A stretch of 64,000 nt of DNA from Solea solea. Taxonomy: Eukaryota > Chordata > Actinopteri > Pleuronectiformes > Soleidae. The notes beneath the pieces were generated by a model. It saw only the letters and a program-made list of their open reading frames with translations. It did not search any database and was not told the origin of the DNA. Shown here piece by piece: positions 12,546 to 22,483 of this stretch. The stretch spans positions 4,609,290-4,673,289 of the forward strand of contig NC_081147.1 in the NCBI RefSeq assembly GCF_958295425.1, written 5' to 3'. A program made the translations under genes and the position numbers. How positions within the stretch are numbered: position 1 is the stretch's first letter; every line of letters starts with the position of its first letter.

Positions 12546-12733
12546 CACCGGTTCCCAAATTGAGTGTGGTGGGGGTGGCTGAGACGGGTGAAACCAATGA
12601 GGTATGCAAATGAGGCATACCACAGCATGCACTGCTGACAACACATTGGAGAAAGAATTGGCAGGCGGGTTTTCTTTTTCGTTTGTTTTTTTAGTGATTT
12701 GTTAAGGCCCTGCAAAAAGTTTGGAAACCACTG
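12546..12733. mobile_element. Small hAT-like MITE, 188 bp
   Basis: The left end caccggttcccaaatt and right end tttggaaaccactg are imperfect inverted repeats of the widespread cagtggttc-caaac type. The flanks gtctaatg (12538-12545) and ttctaata (12734-12741) agree at 6 of 8 positions, consistent with an eroded 8-bp duplication. A similar lone end, agtttgagaaccactg, occurs at 23059-23074, and another, ggttctcaaactgcggtaca, at 52739-52758. Confidence 0.6.
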
Positions 12734-12741
12734 TTCTAATA

Positions 12742-13839
12742 CTTTCATTTTTTATTTATTTCAGCAGCAACTTTGATTCACTCAGTTACTTCCCCTACTG
12801 TCTTTTTTCTTTTGTTTTACTCTTTCTGATGACGGAATTTGCATCAGCGCCAAGAATAAGAAGAATAAGAAGAAAACACTGGGGTTTTGTGTGTCCACCA
12901 ATACTGATTGGAGCAAAAGACGATGATGGACTGAAGCTGGAGGCTGGAGGTTTCAGGTTCATGAGCTGAAAAGTAAAACAAAAAAAAAAGATTGCAGAGG
13001 CAGAAGTGCTCAGTGAAGCTCAATCTCTCCAAACAGCTGCAAGATGAAGGTGAAAAAAGCGTGTCCATCATATCCTGACACTGACATCAGCTGCTCACAC
13101 TTGAAGAGCAGACACTGTTTCTCTTCAGCGGGATTGCTGCGCTCTTTCTCTTGAGATCACTTGGTGTGTCTCTCCAACCTTACATCCTGCTGTGAGGAAA
13201 TCTGCAGGGGGAGTCCACAGTCCACTGAAACAATTTCTTAGACACACAAGGTGTGCAAAGGGAAAGGGGGAAAAGAGAAGATGGAAGTGATGCAACATCA
13301 TGGATATGGAGACATAACAATGCCAAAAAAGGAAATGTTCTTGCTTATTTGGACAGATTCAACAAAGTCTGAGTTGCTCATTTCTGAGCAACTGGTTAAG
13401 GACTCATTTGGACCAGGTTTGGGTCTCCATGAGGACTACTGGACATACCTAAAACAAAAATCTAAAAACAAATCCCAACCCAAGGATCCAGCAATTTGGT
13501 TAAAGTGTAGTGAACATAATAAATGGTATGGTGTGTGCACCATAAGAACCAAATGTACATCTTGTGTACATCTAGAACTCCAATGTATTCATCTTTAAAG
13601 AGAGACTGCCTATTTTGCTGAGGAGTTGCAGGTGTCTCCTCCTTTTGTCTGCAGCTCTCATGCGATGCAGCAATCTCAGTGTTATAACTGTTAAATGTCG
13701 ATGAACATTGGAGCCTATAAATATAAATAACACCGCTCAGATGTCTTGTTCTTGGATGGAGAGACGTAATCAAGCAAAGAAGATGAAAATCTCTGGTTTG
13801 GAAATGTCATTTCACTTTGGAGTTTTAATTGGAAGCCTG
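12742..13839. other. No gene recognised
   Basis: Open frames up to 115 codons (13251-13598 plus) lack any recognisable domain, and the codon pattern is unremarkable. Confidence 0.55.
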
Positions 13840-14000
13840 AAACATGGACTATGTTGTTTGCAGATGATGTTGTAATCTGAATCTGAGAGTAGGGGACCGC
13901 TGTGGCGGAGAAGCTGAACGAAAATTAAAGGGAAGTGGAGAAAATACAGTTTGGAATGAAATTACTGCTGGGGTCCAAAGAACAAGCTCCGACTGAAGTC
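13840..14000 (+). pseudogene. RTE/Rex3-like reverse transcriptase relic
   Basis: The plus strand encodes a segment reading WTMLFADDVVI, the FADD catalytic region of a non-LTR reverse transcriptase with the TMLFADDIV context typical of RTE-clade (Rex3) elements. It is followed by stops and by DNA resembling the adjacent gtggaggagaagctgga region of such elements. Only this small piece is legible, and stop codons interrupt it directly after the motif. RTE assignment is from memory of Rex3 in fish. A chance FADD match is possible but less likely given the flanking similarity. Confidence 0.45.
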
Positions 14001-14339
14001 GAAATGCTGAATATAGATAAATGTAAAGACGAAAAAATTGCTTAAATTTTCATGCGGTGACAAAAAAATGTCAGAATTAAAACTTTGATGGCACCCTGAA
14101 GCTCAGGGAAGGAGGCCACTTGAGGCTCCCACTAAGACGTGGCAGAGACTGTACAGACACACTTCCCACATCTGAAACAGCTAATGTAAAAGAAAAATGT
14201 GGAAGCCTTGAGGCTGCTAATGTAATCTGTTGAACGTGGATTCCCATTGTGCCGTCGAGGTCTTTGTGGATTTAGCAAAACGCTCTTGTCTTTGCTCGTC
14301 CCTGACTGTTTTCATGTTATTCACTTTGCAGAAATACTG

Positions 14340-15165
14340 TATTGTCTGTATCCCTCATGTTGTTCTTCAGGTCAAAAATCACTCTAAACTGTATTTAACA
14401 GCAGAGAAAACCCCTTAAATGCTATTTAATGATTTTTCCTAAGGTGACTGACATTAGAAAAAGAGAAATATTGCCTATATTCATATTTCCATGGAAGCTG
14501 TACACCACTTGGGTACACAGATTGTCTTTGGGTCATTTTTGACCAGCAGCAGCAACAATTGCAGACACTATCAAGGCATTGTTAACTAACACTTCAACAT
14601 TCAGTCTCAGTTCTCTCTGCTGCTGAAGCGATGAGTGCACTGCTGAACAGGCGTTGGAACGGATTTTTTTCAGGTTTCCAACAAGCCACATTTGATTTGG
14701 AAGATGAGGAGGTATCGGAAGAAGAAGATGGGGAGGAATACAACCCCGAGCATTATTCTCCAGATGAAGAAAACCCTCAAAGCTGAACGAGCAACTTTGT
14801 TTGTCAAAAAATGGCTAAGATAACGTGGTCCTCGTTGCTATATGACGAAAAAAATCCTCCTGGAGATGAAGAATTCGAAAGGCTTTAGAAAATATGGAAA
14901 CAGCTGGAAAAGCATGGATGAGATTGACCTGCATGCCCACATAGGATTGCTAATCTTAGCAGGAGCTTACAGGTCACGAGGTGAGAGCACATCTAGTCTC
15001 TGGGATGCGATGAGTGTGGAAGGGCAGGTTTTCGCGCCACAGTGCCACTGAAAGGCTCTCACACTTTCCCAAGAAGGGTACGGTTTGATAACAATGAGTC
15101 AAGACCTGCAAGGCATGTGACAGACAAACTAGCTGCTATAAGAGAGGCCTGGGGGGGGCCGTTGT
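14340..15165 (+). pseudogene. piggyBac-like (PGBD4-type) transposase relic
   Basis: A broken piggyBac-family transposase. An acidic N-terminal stretch (DLEDEEVSEEEDGEEY) begins near 14695. It is followed by a stop, TWSSLLYDEK, and then the typical domain segment IDLHAHIGLLILAGAYRSRG at about 14920-14980. SLWDAMS follows, and after a frame change near 15033 come RATVPLKG, RVRFDNNESRPAR and DKLAAIREAW. A one-base loss after gttttc explains the shift. The element then stops at about 15165, before the catalytic aspartates of the family, so it cannot be active. Upstream, ccctcatgttgttcttcagg at about 14350 and ggtcatttttgacc at about 14531 resemble terminal sequences of fish piggyBac elements, but no TTAA pair was found. 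Confidence 0.75.
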
Positions 15166-17171
15166 TCTCCTGTAGTGGTCATGGTTGCCCTCTCAGATTG
15201 CCTTGTTGGTGTATATTGTTTACATTTGTTTATTAGTGGAAGTGCCTTCAGATAATTGCTTTCAAAAATACTTTTTTTGCGATATTTTCTTGGGCTTGCA
15301 CCTCTATCGAGACAGGGGGGAAAAAACTTGTTTATAATTGGTTCCTTTTTTTGGAGATTCTATGATTGGCCAACATCCTCGACGTCATATCTGCAGAGTG
15401 AAATGCAATCAGCATGAGTTCACCCAGGCTACTTGTAATGACTAAAACAGAGCTTGTGTTTCCATAAATGAAGGTTAAATAAAGTGCATGTGCTACTTTC
15501 TATCAATGTAGATCCACAGGGTGTTTTGCTGCTTCAAGGTGCCCTTCTCACTGTGAGGCTTCTTTTTCCGCCCCAGCTTTCCTCTGATCCTCTGCATCTT
15601 CTGCAGAATGGCAAACAGAGGATATTCGGAGGATTTTTTTTTGTCACTCCCTACCTTTAGAAGCCAATGACAGACAACACCAAGTGGCCCCAGTAATAAT
15701 TCTGTCACACGGTGCCACTTCTTGGGCAGATAAGGCTTTCTGAGAGCTTCCTGTCAATGTTGTCTGTCAAACTGGATGTTTCCAAGGTCAGGGATGCACA
15801 TATTTTAGTTTTCCTCCTTTAGGGACAAGTTTGAAATCACAATATGTTGTTTGCCTCTTCTTGGGGGTTCAGTAACTCCCTGTCACTGGCTTCACTGCTC
15901 TCGTTCAATGCAGTTATTACCTCCTGAACTCCCTTTCAAGCCTGCACACAATCTCCTTTCCTCTCATTCTCCGTCTTTATCCGCTCACTTCTTGCTAAAA
16001 AAGTCTTTTTTAAAGCTTGTGCTTGTCTGTGAGGGGGAGTGTAAGAGTACATTTAGGGGATATTTTCCATGGAAACTCACAGCGAATAAGGGGATAGAGG
16101 AGCACAGCACAATTGGCTGAGGCTTAGCTTACTTTACATAATTGTTGCCTATAAATGCATTCTCAACATTGGGGGTTTTAAGCGCCTGATATGCTTAACA
16201 GAGAGAGAAAGAGGGCTGAGGCTGTCGTAAGCCATCCTGCTGATGGAGATGGAGAGGAGGAGAAAGAGGCAACAATACGTTACAGGCAACAGGAAGGCAG
16301 GCGAGTCAGCAAACTAGAAAACGGGTACAACTGGGCCGGGAGCCAGCATTTTTAAGCATCTGCCTTTATTAACCTACATTGCCCAAGCCTTATTGGAAGC
16401 TTTGACATAACAGCACAAATGACCTGCATCTTAGTTTCTTAGTTACTAAACCGAATGTTTACACACACATTCTCATATTGCACACACAAGTACGTGAAAG
16501 TGTGAAAGCCAAAAAAAAAAGAATAAAATAACATAACACAGGGCAGTCCTTGTCGAGAACAGAATTATTTGTGTTTTGGATTTCATGATAAATGAAAATC
16601 TACACTTCCATTATCAACCAAATTTTCAGAATCAGCTAAAAACTTTAACACTACAAGGAATTTATTTTGGTCATTGGTGGGAAAAAAAACAAGAGGTAAA
16701 TAAAAATAAAGACTACATTGTCATTACATAGAAGAGACAGTATGAATATAGAATACAAATATGTGCAGTAAGAATACACAAAGGAAACTGTACACAATAT
16801 GCAATCAGTATGACTGTTATATATATGTATTCATTAAAAAAAATGATTTACTTGGTGACATCTTATTTATTTATTTGTTATGTAAAAATCTGCAATATGG
16901 GGGTTAGGTAAAATGGACACTCTAAATGTCTCTATATGTGCCTCTGTATGTGAAATTAACTAAATAGTTAGTTATATTTTTACTATCAATTCTCTAAATT
17001 CTTCGTCAATATCCAGTCTAACATTTCGTGTTCCATCCTCAATTAAGGATCTGAATGTTTGCGACACGTTTTAAGTTAAGTTTTTGACTGTTTCAGTTTA
17101 AATGGGCAGGTTTCTACACTGTCTTTATGGGCTACCAGTGTTCAACAATACTGGAATAAAATACGGAAAAC
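15166..17171. other. No gene; small V-SINE-like trace
   Basis: Open frames are below 90 codons without domains. A short match to the V-SINE interior (aaatggacactctaaatgtc, about 16911-16930) may be a SINE scrap. Poly-A tracts occur at 16510-16519 and 16682-16688. A short G-run at 15150-15158 ends the neighbouring transposase relic. Confidence 0.55.
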
Positions 17172-17175
17172 ATAT

Positions 17176-17425
17176 TGTAACGCCGACACAAACAGGCTGG
17201 AGTCGCGTACTCTTTGTTTATGCCTTTATTGGCGTTATAGTGCGGCGAAGCCGTTAGCCACAGTAGCACAGTTCCAAAAATGTCAACAACAACACCACAG
17301 CTCTCTCGCTTCCGTGACTGCCGCGCACCCACCAATCAGCGTGCCGCATCGGCACCAAGCAACATGCGCCCCGCTGATTGGCCAGGGACGACAAGTCTGT
17401 CACAGCATCCAGCTGGGTCGCTACA
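17176..17425 (-). repeat. 3' LTR of the Gypsy element, 250 bp
   Basis: On the minus strand it begins TGTAGCGACC and ends GGCGTTACA. It differs from the other LTR at 17247 (g here, a at 22658) and 17299 (a here, g at 22710). AATAAA (17225-17230) is a probable polyadenylation signal, with a CTATAA motif about 10 bases upstream. A perfect 10-bp inverted pair of CCAAT-box motifs, ccaatcagcg (17332-17341) and cgctgattgg (17372-17381), lies in the probable U3 promoter part. Confidence 0.97.
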
Positions 17426-17438
17426 CTACCCCCCACTA
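17426..17438 (-). other. Polypurine tract (plus-strand primer site)
   Basis: On the minus strand, directly upstream of the 3' LTR, is AGTGGGGGGTAG, the G-rich tract expected at this position. It is interrupted by T residues, so the exact primer boundaries are inferred. Confidence 0.75.
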
Positions 17439-17720
17439 CAAAGTTCCTCGCCCCGAGGAACCTCCTGGAACAAACTATACAAACGTGCAAAAAGGCAAAG
17501 TGCCAACTCAACACAGCATTTTCGGGCAAGTAATCACATATAGTCCTACATAACACACATACAGCAAAACTCGACACCTTACCAAATAAACTAAACCCCC
17601 CCGTTTTTGAACTAGGAAGATCAGGGTAGACTGCCTTCACTTCCAGTGAGACCAGGGCGCATTCTTGCCCTCTATGAACCTAAGGTCCCACCCCTAGCTA
17701 CACTACGCTCCTATCGAGCA
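17426..17720 (-). other. 3' untranslated region of the Gypsy element with a perfect hairpin
   Basis: About 295 bp separate the pol stop from the 3' LTR. No env or accessory gene is legible. The 128-codon minus frame that starts at 17640 runs on into the LTR and has no known domain. An 8-bp perfect inverted repeat with a 3-base loop (gttcctcg at 17443-17450, cgaggaac at 17454-17461) sits next to the polypurine tract. Confidence 0.7.
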
Positions 17721-20700
17721 CTACAAATCTGGATAGCGTCTTGGCGGCCTCCTGTCTCTGTGAGGACGCTGGGCCATTGAAGACCAGGCTGGGCCTCCCT
17801 CTGGTGAAACAGCCGGAGCAGAATGAACAGGCGCTTCATTCCTCGCTGACTGAACGTCGGAGCCGTCCAATCCTTGGAGATCGCTGCCAGACTCAGGATG
17901 CACCACTGGAGCCACGTCGCAGACTGGAGTCCCTCTCCCTCTATAAGGAGCCAGCCGGTCTCGATGTAGGGCGACTCTCCTCCCTCTGGTGGCCAGCAGC
18001 ACCCGGTAGACCACCTCCCCCAGTCTCTCCAGAACTCTGCAGGGCCCTGACCATGCGCTGTCCAGCTTGGGACACCTCCCCTTCCTCCTCTGGGGCAGAT
18101 AGACCCACACAAGCTCCCCCGGCTCGAAGTGTCTTCCCCGAGTCCTTACGTCGTAATTGCGCTTCTGTCTTCCTTCCGCTCCTCGCTGATGGTCCCGGGC
18201 AAAACTGTGGGCAGACTGCAGTCTGTCTTGGAGCCTCCTGGCATACTCCCGGCCAGGAGCGGGCAGATCGGTGTCGGGTAGCCTGCCAAACGCCAGCTCG
18301 ACTGGTGTACGGAGCTCCCGGCCCAGCATGAGAAGAGCAGGGGTGCAAGCGGTGGATTCCTGTACCGCTGAACGACAAGACATGAGCACCAGGGGTAGGT
18401 GGTCATCCCAGTCCCGCTGATGCTCCGAGACGAGGATGGCCAGTTGTTGGCCCAGGGTACGGTGAAACCTCTCCACCAAGCCGTCACTTTGAGGATGAAG
18501 GGGGGTGGTGCGCGTTTTGTGGATCCCCAGACGCTCGCACATGGAGGAGAAGACCTTCGACTCAAAGTTCCTCCCCTGATCACTGTGAAGGGTGTGGGGG
18601 GTCCCAAACCTGCTGAACATACCTCCCACCAGCGCATCAACCACCGTCTCAGCTTCTTGGTCCGGGAGAGCGTAGGCCTCTGGCCACTTGGTAAAGTAGT
18701 CCATCGCTGTGAGGATATAACGATTCCCTTTATCGGAGCGGGGAAGGGGGCCCACCACGTCCACCGCCACCCTCTCCATGGGGCTGCCCACAGTGGATTG
18801 CTGCAGGGGTGCGTGAGATCGATCCGGGGGGCCTTTACGTGCAGTACACGGGTCACATCTGCGACAGAAATCCTCCACATCTCTGCGGCACAGACTCCAA
18901 TAAAAACTCTGCCGGAGGCGGCGAAGGGTCTTGGCTACTCCAAAGTGTCCTGACCCCGCTGCTCCATGGGTGGCTCCTAGCACCGTCTCCTGCATGCTCT
19001 TCGGGACCACCACCTGCCACCTTTTGTCTCCTGTAGCTGGCTCTGTCCAGGCTCTCTGCAGAACCCCCTGACTCAGGCGTAGCGCCCCAAACATAGACCA
19101 CAGCCCTTTGGTGGTGAGCGAACCTCTTGCGATCTCCTCCCAAGGTGGCCGATGCTGCACCTCCACCCACTGCCGCACTGGCTGCAGGTCTGGATCTTGT
19201 TCCTGTCCTCGTTTCCAATCCTCCAGGCTCACTTCCATTAAGCCTCGACAGACTACCACTTCCCCCTGCTCCTGCAACTCACGCTCCCGGGACTCCCTCC
19301 TCTCGCAGGGCTTGCAGTCCCCACCAGCGCAGGGGCGGCGAGAAAGGGCATCAGCATTGGTGTGACTGGTGCCCGCTCTGTGCTTAGTGGTGAAGTCGTA
19401 CGACTGCAGCTCCTCTATCCACCTAGCTACCTGCCCCTCTGGTTCCCTGAAGTTCATTAGCCACTGCAAAGCTGCGTGGTCTGTCCGCAGCTCAAAGGGC
19501 CGGCCGGAGAGGTAGTACTTGAAGTGCCTGATCGAAAGCACCACGGCCAGGAGCTCCCTGCGTGTCACGCAATAACGCCTTTCAGCCTTGTTAAAAGACT
19601 TGCTGAAATAGGCCACCACTCTCTCTCCGTCCAGCCCCCTCTGGGAAAGTACCCCGCCTGCCCCAGCGTTACTCGCATCCGTGTCCAAGATGAAAGGCAG
19701 GGACGGGTCGGCCGGGGCGAGCACTGGTGCTGTGCTTAAGGCTCTCTTCAGGTTGTTGAATGCCTCCCGGCAATCCTCAGTCCACACAAAGTCCACGCCT
19801 TTTTCCAGCAGCTTGAAGAGGGGTGCTGCAACGCAGGAGAAACCCCGCACAAATCTCCGGTAGTACGAGGCCAGCCCTAGGAAGCTCTTCAGCAGCTTCT
19901 GGCTGTCAGGCGTCGGCCACTCCATCACTGCCTGCACTTTATCCGGCAGGGTGCCAAGCCCCTCTCCTCCCAATCTGTGGCCCAAGAAAGTAACTTCTCT
20001 CTGCATGAAGTGGCATTTTGCGGGATGAAGTTTCAAACCTGCTGCACGTACCTTCTCTAACACCAGCCGCAGGGAGCTCAACGCTGATCCAAATGTGGCA
20101 CCATGGACCAGTATGTCGTCAAGATAGACCAGGCACTGCTGGCGGGGCACACCACTGAGCACTCGGTCCATGAGCCTGGAGAAGGTGGCTGGGGCATTAC
20201 ATAGCCCGAAAGGGAGAACTTTGAACTGCCACAATCCACGTCCGGTGCAAAATGCCGTCTTAGGTCTTGCCTCTGGGGCCAGTGGCACCTGGTGGTATCC
20301 GCTGCGGAGGTCCAGGGAGGTGAACCATGAGGAGCCAGTGACCAGATCCAGGGACTCGTCTATGCGCGGCAAGGGGTACGAATCCTTCCTAGTCACCGCA
20401 TTCAGCTGCCTATAATCGAGGCACAGTCTCCAGCTACCTGTTTTCTTTGGCACCATGACTACAGCTGAAGACCAGGGGCTGTCAGACGGCTCAATGATGT
20501 TAGCCTGCAAAAGGCTTGAGACGGCCTCCTCACATGCTTCTTGACGCGCCAACGGAAGGCGCCTGGGCCGGCACCTGATGGGCCGGGCATCTCCGGTATC
20601 GATCGAATGTTGCACCAGGTTCGTCCGTCCCACCTCCGCATCCGTCAGAGCAAAACTGTCCTGAAATTCCAATAACAGCTGCCACAACTGCTCTTGTTGC

Positions 20701-21515
20701 CAGGGAGTCAGACCAACCGAGTTCTCTCTCCAGATCTCTTCCAGGCACTGCAGTGGTCCTTCTCCTCCTTTCCGCTGCTCAGTGGACGAATGCTGAACTG
20801 AGGACCACATGTCGAGCCGGGCTGGAGCGGTTTCAGGCCAAGCGGACTGAGCAGGCAGGGTCGGGCTGGTTTCGCCTACAGATTCCACTGTGCTGACTGC
20901 TGGTGAGAATGGCCACACTGTCATCTTAGTCGGGAACGGGTTGCGGATCATTGTCACTGTCGAACCCCCACAGAACTTCACAGTGCCTGAACCAAAGTCC
21001 AGCCGACATCCTGTGGCCTCCAGGAAGTCCAAACCCAGAATACAAGGGTCCTGCACCACCGCCACACAGAATCTCTGCAACACCGACCACCCTCCCACAG
21101 ACACTTCGAGCGTCACCAGTCCCCTCACAGGTGCCAGCTCACCAGTGACTGTTCGTAGCTGCGTCGCTGTCGTCTCCAGTCGGATCCCCTCCGGCAGCAC
21201 ATCCGGTCTCACCAACGTTACAGTAGATCCAGAATCGATCAGTGCAGTGCATGGCACGCCCCCCAATTTGACCTTGATGTAGCTGGACCCTCCACTGGTA
21301 GCTTGTCCCACAGCAACCAACAGCCCTCGTCCTGTACAGTCTGCTCCTCTGGGAGCCGACCCCGTCCTGGCCTCCGGAGAACGCTGCTTGGTCCACTTCG
21401 TCCGTGGTAACGGTGGTGAGAAACATGTAGGGGTAGGTACCAGTCTTGAGCCCGGCATATCCCCTTCTATGCTGACTCCTTGTCGTTTCCCGGCCGCTGG
21501 CGTGGGTTGGTGCAT
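17721..21515 (-). CDS. pol: Gypsy pol polyprotein (protease-RT-RNase H-integrase)
   Basis: A 1264-codon open frame without internal stops. The aspartic protease motif IDSGS is at residues 93-97 (catalytic D94). Reverse transcriptase spans about 300-510, with YLDD at 464-467. RNase H spans about 605-726, with acidic residues D613, E654, D679 and D722, spaced as in Ty3. Integrase has an HHCC zinc-binding module (H850, H857, C887, C890) and a DDE core D919, D979, E1015 with the canonical 35-residue D-E gap. The C-terminal GPY/F-like module reads SGPCRVLERLG, with Cys at the aromatic position. It ends in a basic tail with no chromodomain. The frame is -1 relative to gag and overlaps it by 49 bp. 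Expression is most likely by ribosomal frameshifting, so the first AUG need not be used. The enzyme set performs Gag-Pol processing, reverse transcription and integration. Plus-strand open frames opposite it are shadows. Confidence 0.96.
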   Translation of the reverse strand: MHQPTPAAGKRQGVSIEGDMPGSRLVPTPTCFSPPLPRTKWTKQRSPEARTGSAPRGADCTGRGLLVAVGQATSGGSSYIKVKLGGVPCTALIDSGSTVTLVRPDVLPEGIRLETTATQLRTVTGELAPVRGLVTLEVSVGGWSVLQRFCVAVVQDPCILGLDFLEATGCRLDFGSGTVKFCGGSTVTMIRNPFPTKMTVWPFSPAVSTVESVGETSPTLPAQSAWPETAPARLDMWSSVQHSSTEQRKGGEGPLQCLEEIWRENSVGLTPWQQEQLWQLLLEFQDSFALTDAEVGRTNLVQHSIDTGDARPIRCRPRRLPLARQEACEEAVSSLLQANIIEPSDSPWSSAVVMVPKKTGSWRLCLDYRQLNAVTRKDSYPLPRIDESLDLVTGSSWFTSLDLRSGYHQVPLAPEARPKTAFCTGRGLWQFKVLPFGLCNAPATFSRLMDRVLSGVPRQQCLVYLDDILVHGATFGSALSSLRLVLEKVRAAGLKLHPAKCHFMQREVTFLGHRLGGEGLGTLPDKVQAVMEWPTPDSQKLLKSFLGLASYYRRFVRGFSCVAAPLFKLLEKGVDFVWTEDCREAFNNLKRALSTAPVLAPADPSLPFILDTDASNAGAGGVLSQRGLDGERVVAYFSKSFNKAERRYCVTRRELLAVVLSIRHFKYYLSGRPFELRTDHAALQWLMNFREPEGQVARWIEELQSYDFTTKHRAGTSHTNADALSRRPCAGGDCKPCERRESRERELQEQGEVVVCRGLMEVSLEDWKRGQEQDPDLQPVRQWVEVQHRPPWEEIARGSLTTKGLWSMFGALRLSQGVLQRAWTEPATGDKRWQVVVPKSMQETVLGATHGAAGSGHFGVAKTLRRLRQSFYWSLCRRDVEDFCRRCDPCTARKGPPDRSHAPLQQSTVGSPMERVAVDVVGPLPRSDKGNRYILTAMDYFTKWPEAYALPDQEAETVVDALVGGMFSRFGTPHTLHSDQGRNFESKVFSSMCERLGIHKTRTTPLHPQSDGLVERFHRTLGQQLAILVSEHQRDWDDHLPLVLMSCRSAVQESTACTPALLMLGRELRTPVELAFGRLPDTDLPAPGREYARRLQDRLQSAHSFARDHQRGAEGRQKRNYDVRTRGRHFEPGELVWVYLPQRRKGRCPKLDSAWSGPCRVLERLGEVVYRVLLATRGRRVALHRDRLAPYRGRGTPVCDVAPVVHPESGSDLQGLDGSDVQSARNEAPVHSAPAVSPEGGPAWSSMAQRPHRDRRPPRRYPDL

Positions 21516-22483
21516 TCACGAGCCAGATGACCAGGCTGACCACACCCCCAGCAAACCCTGGGCCTCTGTGGGGGGCGGCGGGTTGCTTGCAGTGACACTG
21601 CTCTTATCAATTCGGTGATTTCTGTAGCCCATGCTGGTCTCTCTCCGGCTGTCGAGCTCTCTGTTGCGGCCCCTGTAGCGGCAAAACACACACTCTTCCT
21701 GTTCTCCATAGCCCCAGCCCACACCGTCTCCCTCTCTGTCGCCATTTCCAAGGCCGCCTGTAGAGTGTTGGGGTGGAGCAGCTGTACCTGCACGCGTAGT
21801 TCGACTGGAGAAATAGCCCTGATAAATTGATCCCGTGCCAGCTCGCTCTGAACACTAGGGGGCATATGAGCATAGGCGCGGCGGGTCAGGCTCTCTACAT
21901 CGTTGGCTAGGGACCTCAGAGTTTCACCCTCCCTCCTGCAGCGATTACTCAGTTCGTTACGGAGAAGCCCAGGTTGATGGCACCGCCCAAACCGCCTCTC
22001 AAGCGCCCCCACTAGTGCCTCATAATCATGCCTGTCTTCCGGGGTGAGCAACAGGAGGCAGGACAAGGCGTCCCCAGTCAAACACAGAGCCAGCTGCATA
22101 GCTTTAGCTTCATCACTCCACTGCTCTGCAGCAGCCAACAGCATGAATTGAGCATGGAAAGCCTCCCAATCTGACTGACCTGAGTACTTGGGTGTCTTCA
22201 CAGCCGTGAGCAACGCGGGACGCCGCGCGCCGCTCCTCTCCTCCATATACCGTTGTTCGGAACGCTGACGGCCACTGCCGGGGAGATCAAAGGCGCCAGC
22301 CGCCGCCGAGCCAGTCATGCCCGCGTCAGCGGCCAATTCAGCCACAGCTGTCCTCAGACGGTCCTTCGAGTCACGTAAATCCCTCCCGTACCTCTCGACC
22401 ACGTCCTCCATCCGTCCATACGCTCCGTCCTCTTCCATGCTCTCCTTTTTTTCCTCTACGCCGCCGCCGCTGCGGTAATCCAT
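21467..22483 (-). CDS. gag: Gypsy gag structural protein
   Basis: From the AUG at 22483 it encodes 338 residues. This start is preferred because it is the first AUG downstream of the primer-binding site. The same frame stays open upstream to an AUG at 22600, which lies inside the 5' LTR and would read through the primer site (377 residues). Residues about 100-250 (338 numbering) have the usual retrotransposon capsid pattern, including TPKYSGQSDWEAF and LLRNELSNRCRREGET. A single CCHC zinc knuckle (CX2CX4HX4C) starts CWGCGQPGH at residue 311, close to the C-terminus. Gag assembles the particle and the knuckle binds the RNA. Just before the stop lies a slippery heptamer for entry into pol. No frame disruption was seen. 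Confidence 0.93.
   Translation of the reverse strand: MDYRSGGGVEEKKESMEEDGAYGRMEDVVERYGRDLRDSKDRLRTAVAELAADAGMTGSAAAGAFDLPGSGRQRSEQRYMEERSGARRPALLTAVKTPKYSGQSDWEAFHAQFMLLAAAEQWSDEAKAMQLALCLTGDALSCLLLLTPEDRHDYEALVGALERRFGRCHQPGLLRNELSNRCRREGETLRSLANDVESLTRRAYAHMPPSVQSELARDQFIRAISPVELRVQVQLLHPNTLQAALEMATERETVWAGAMENRKSVCFAATGAATESSTAGERPAWATEITELIRAVSLQATRRPPQRPRVCWGCGQPGHLARECTNPRQRPGNDKESA
21485..21491 (-). promoter_or_regulatory. Putative -1 ribosomal frameshift slippery heptamer
   Basis: On the minus strand the sequence is G GGA AAC, with the zero-frame codons being gag's GGA and AAC. This is exactly the X XXY YYZ form. It lies within the gag-pol overlap, five codons before the gag stop codon (21467-21469), and the pol frame is the -1 frame. 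The same heptamer is known as a gag-pro shift site in some betaretroviruses. A downstream stem could form between AGGGG and CCCCT beyond the gag stop, but the spacing (19 nt) is longer than usual, so the stimulator is unresolved. Confidence 0.75.

Noticed and set aside
17280..17553. Similar plus-strand frames starting in both LTRs (17280 and 22691)
   Set aside because: They are antisense to the LTR and identical because the LTRs are; no sign of coding.
17254..17640. 128-codon minus frame after pol, as a possible env or accessory gene
   Set aside because: It enters the 3' LTR, has no signal peptide plus fusion or transmembrane arrangement, and matches no family known to me.
17741..18331. 196-codon plus-strand frame opposite pol
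   Set aside because: It is antisense to the intact integrase region and owes its openness to the GC-rich coding strand; no domain is visible.
21425..21465. Frameshift-stimulating stem (AGGGG with CCCCT)
   Set aside because: Spacing from the heptamer is about 19 nt and the stem is short; not strong enough to annotate.
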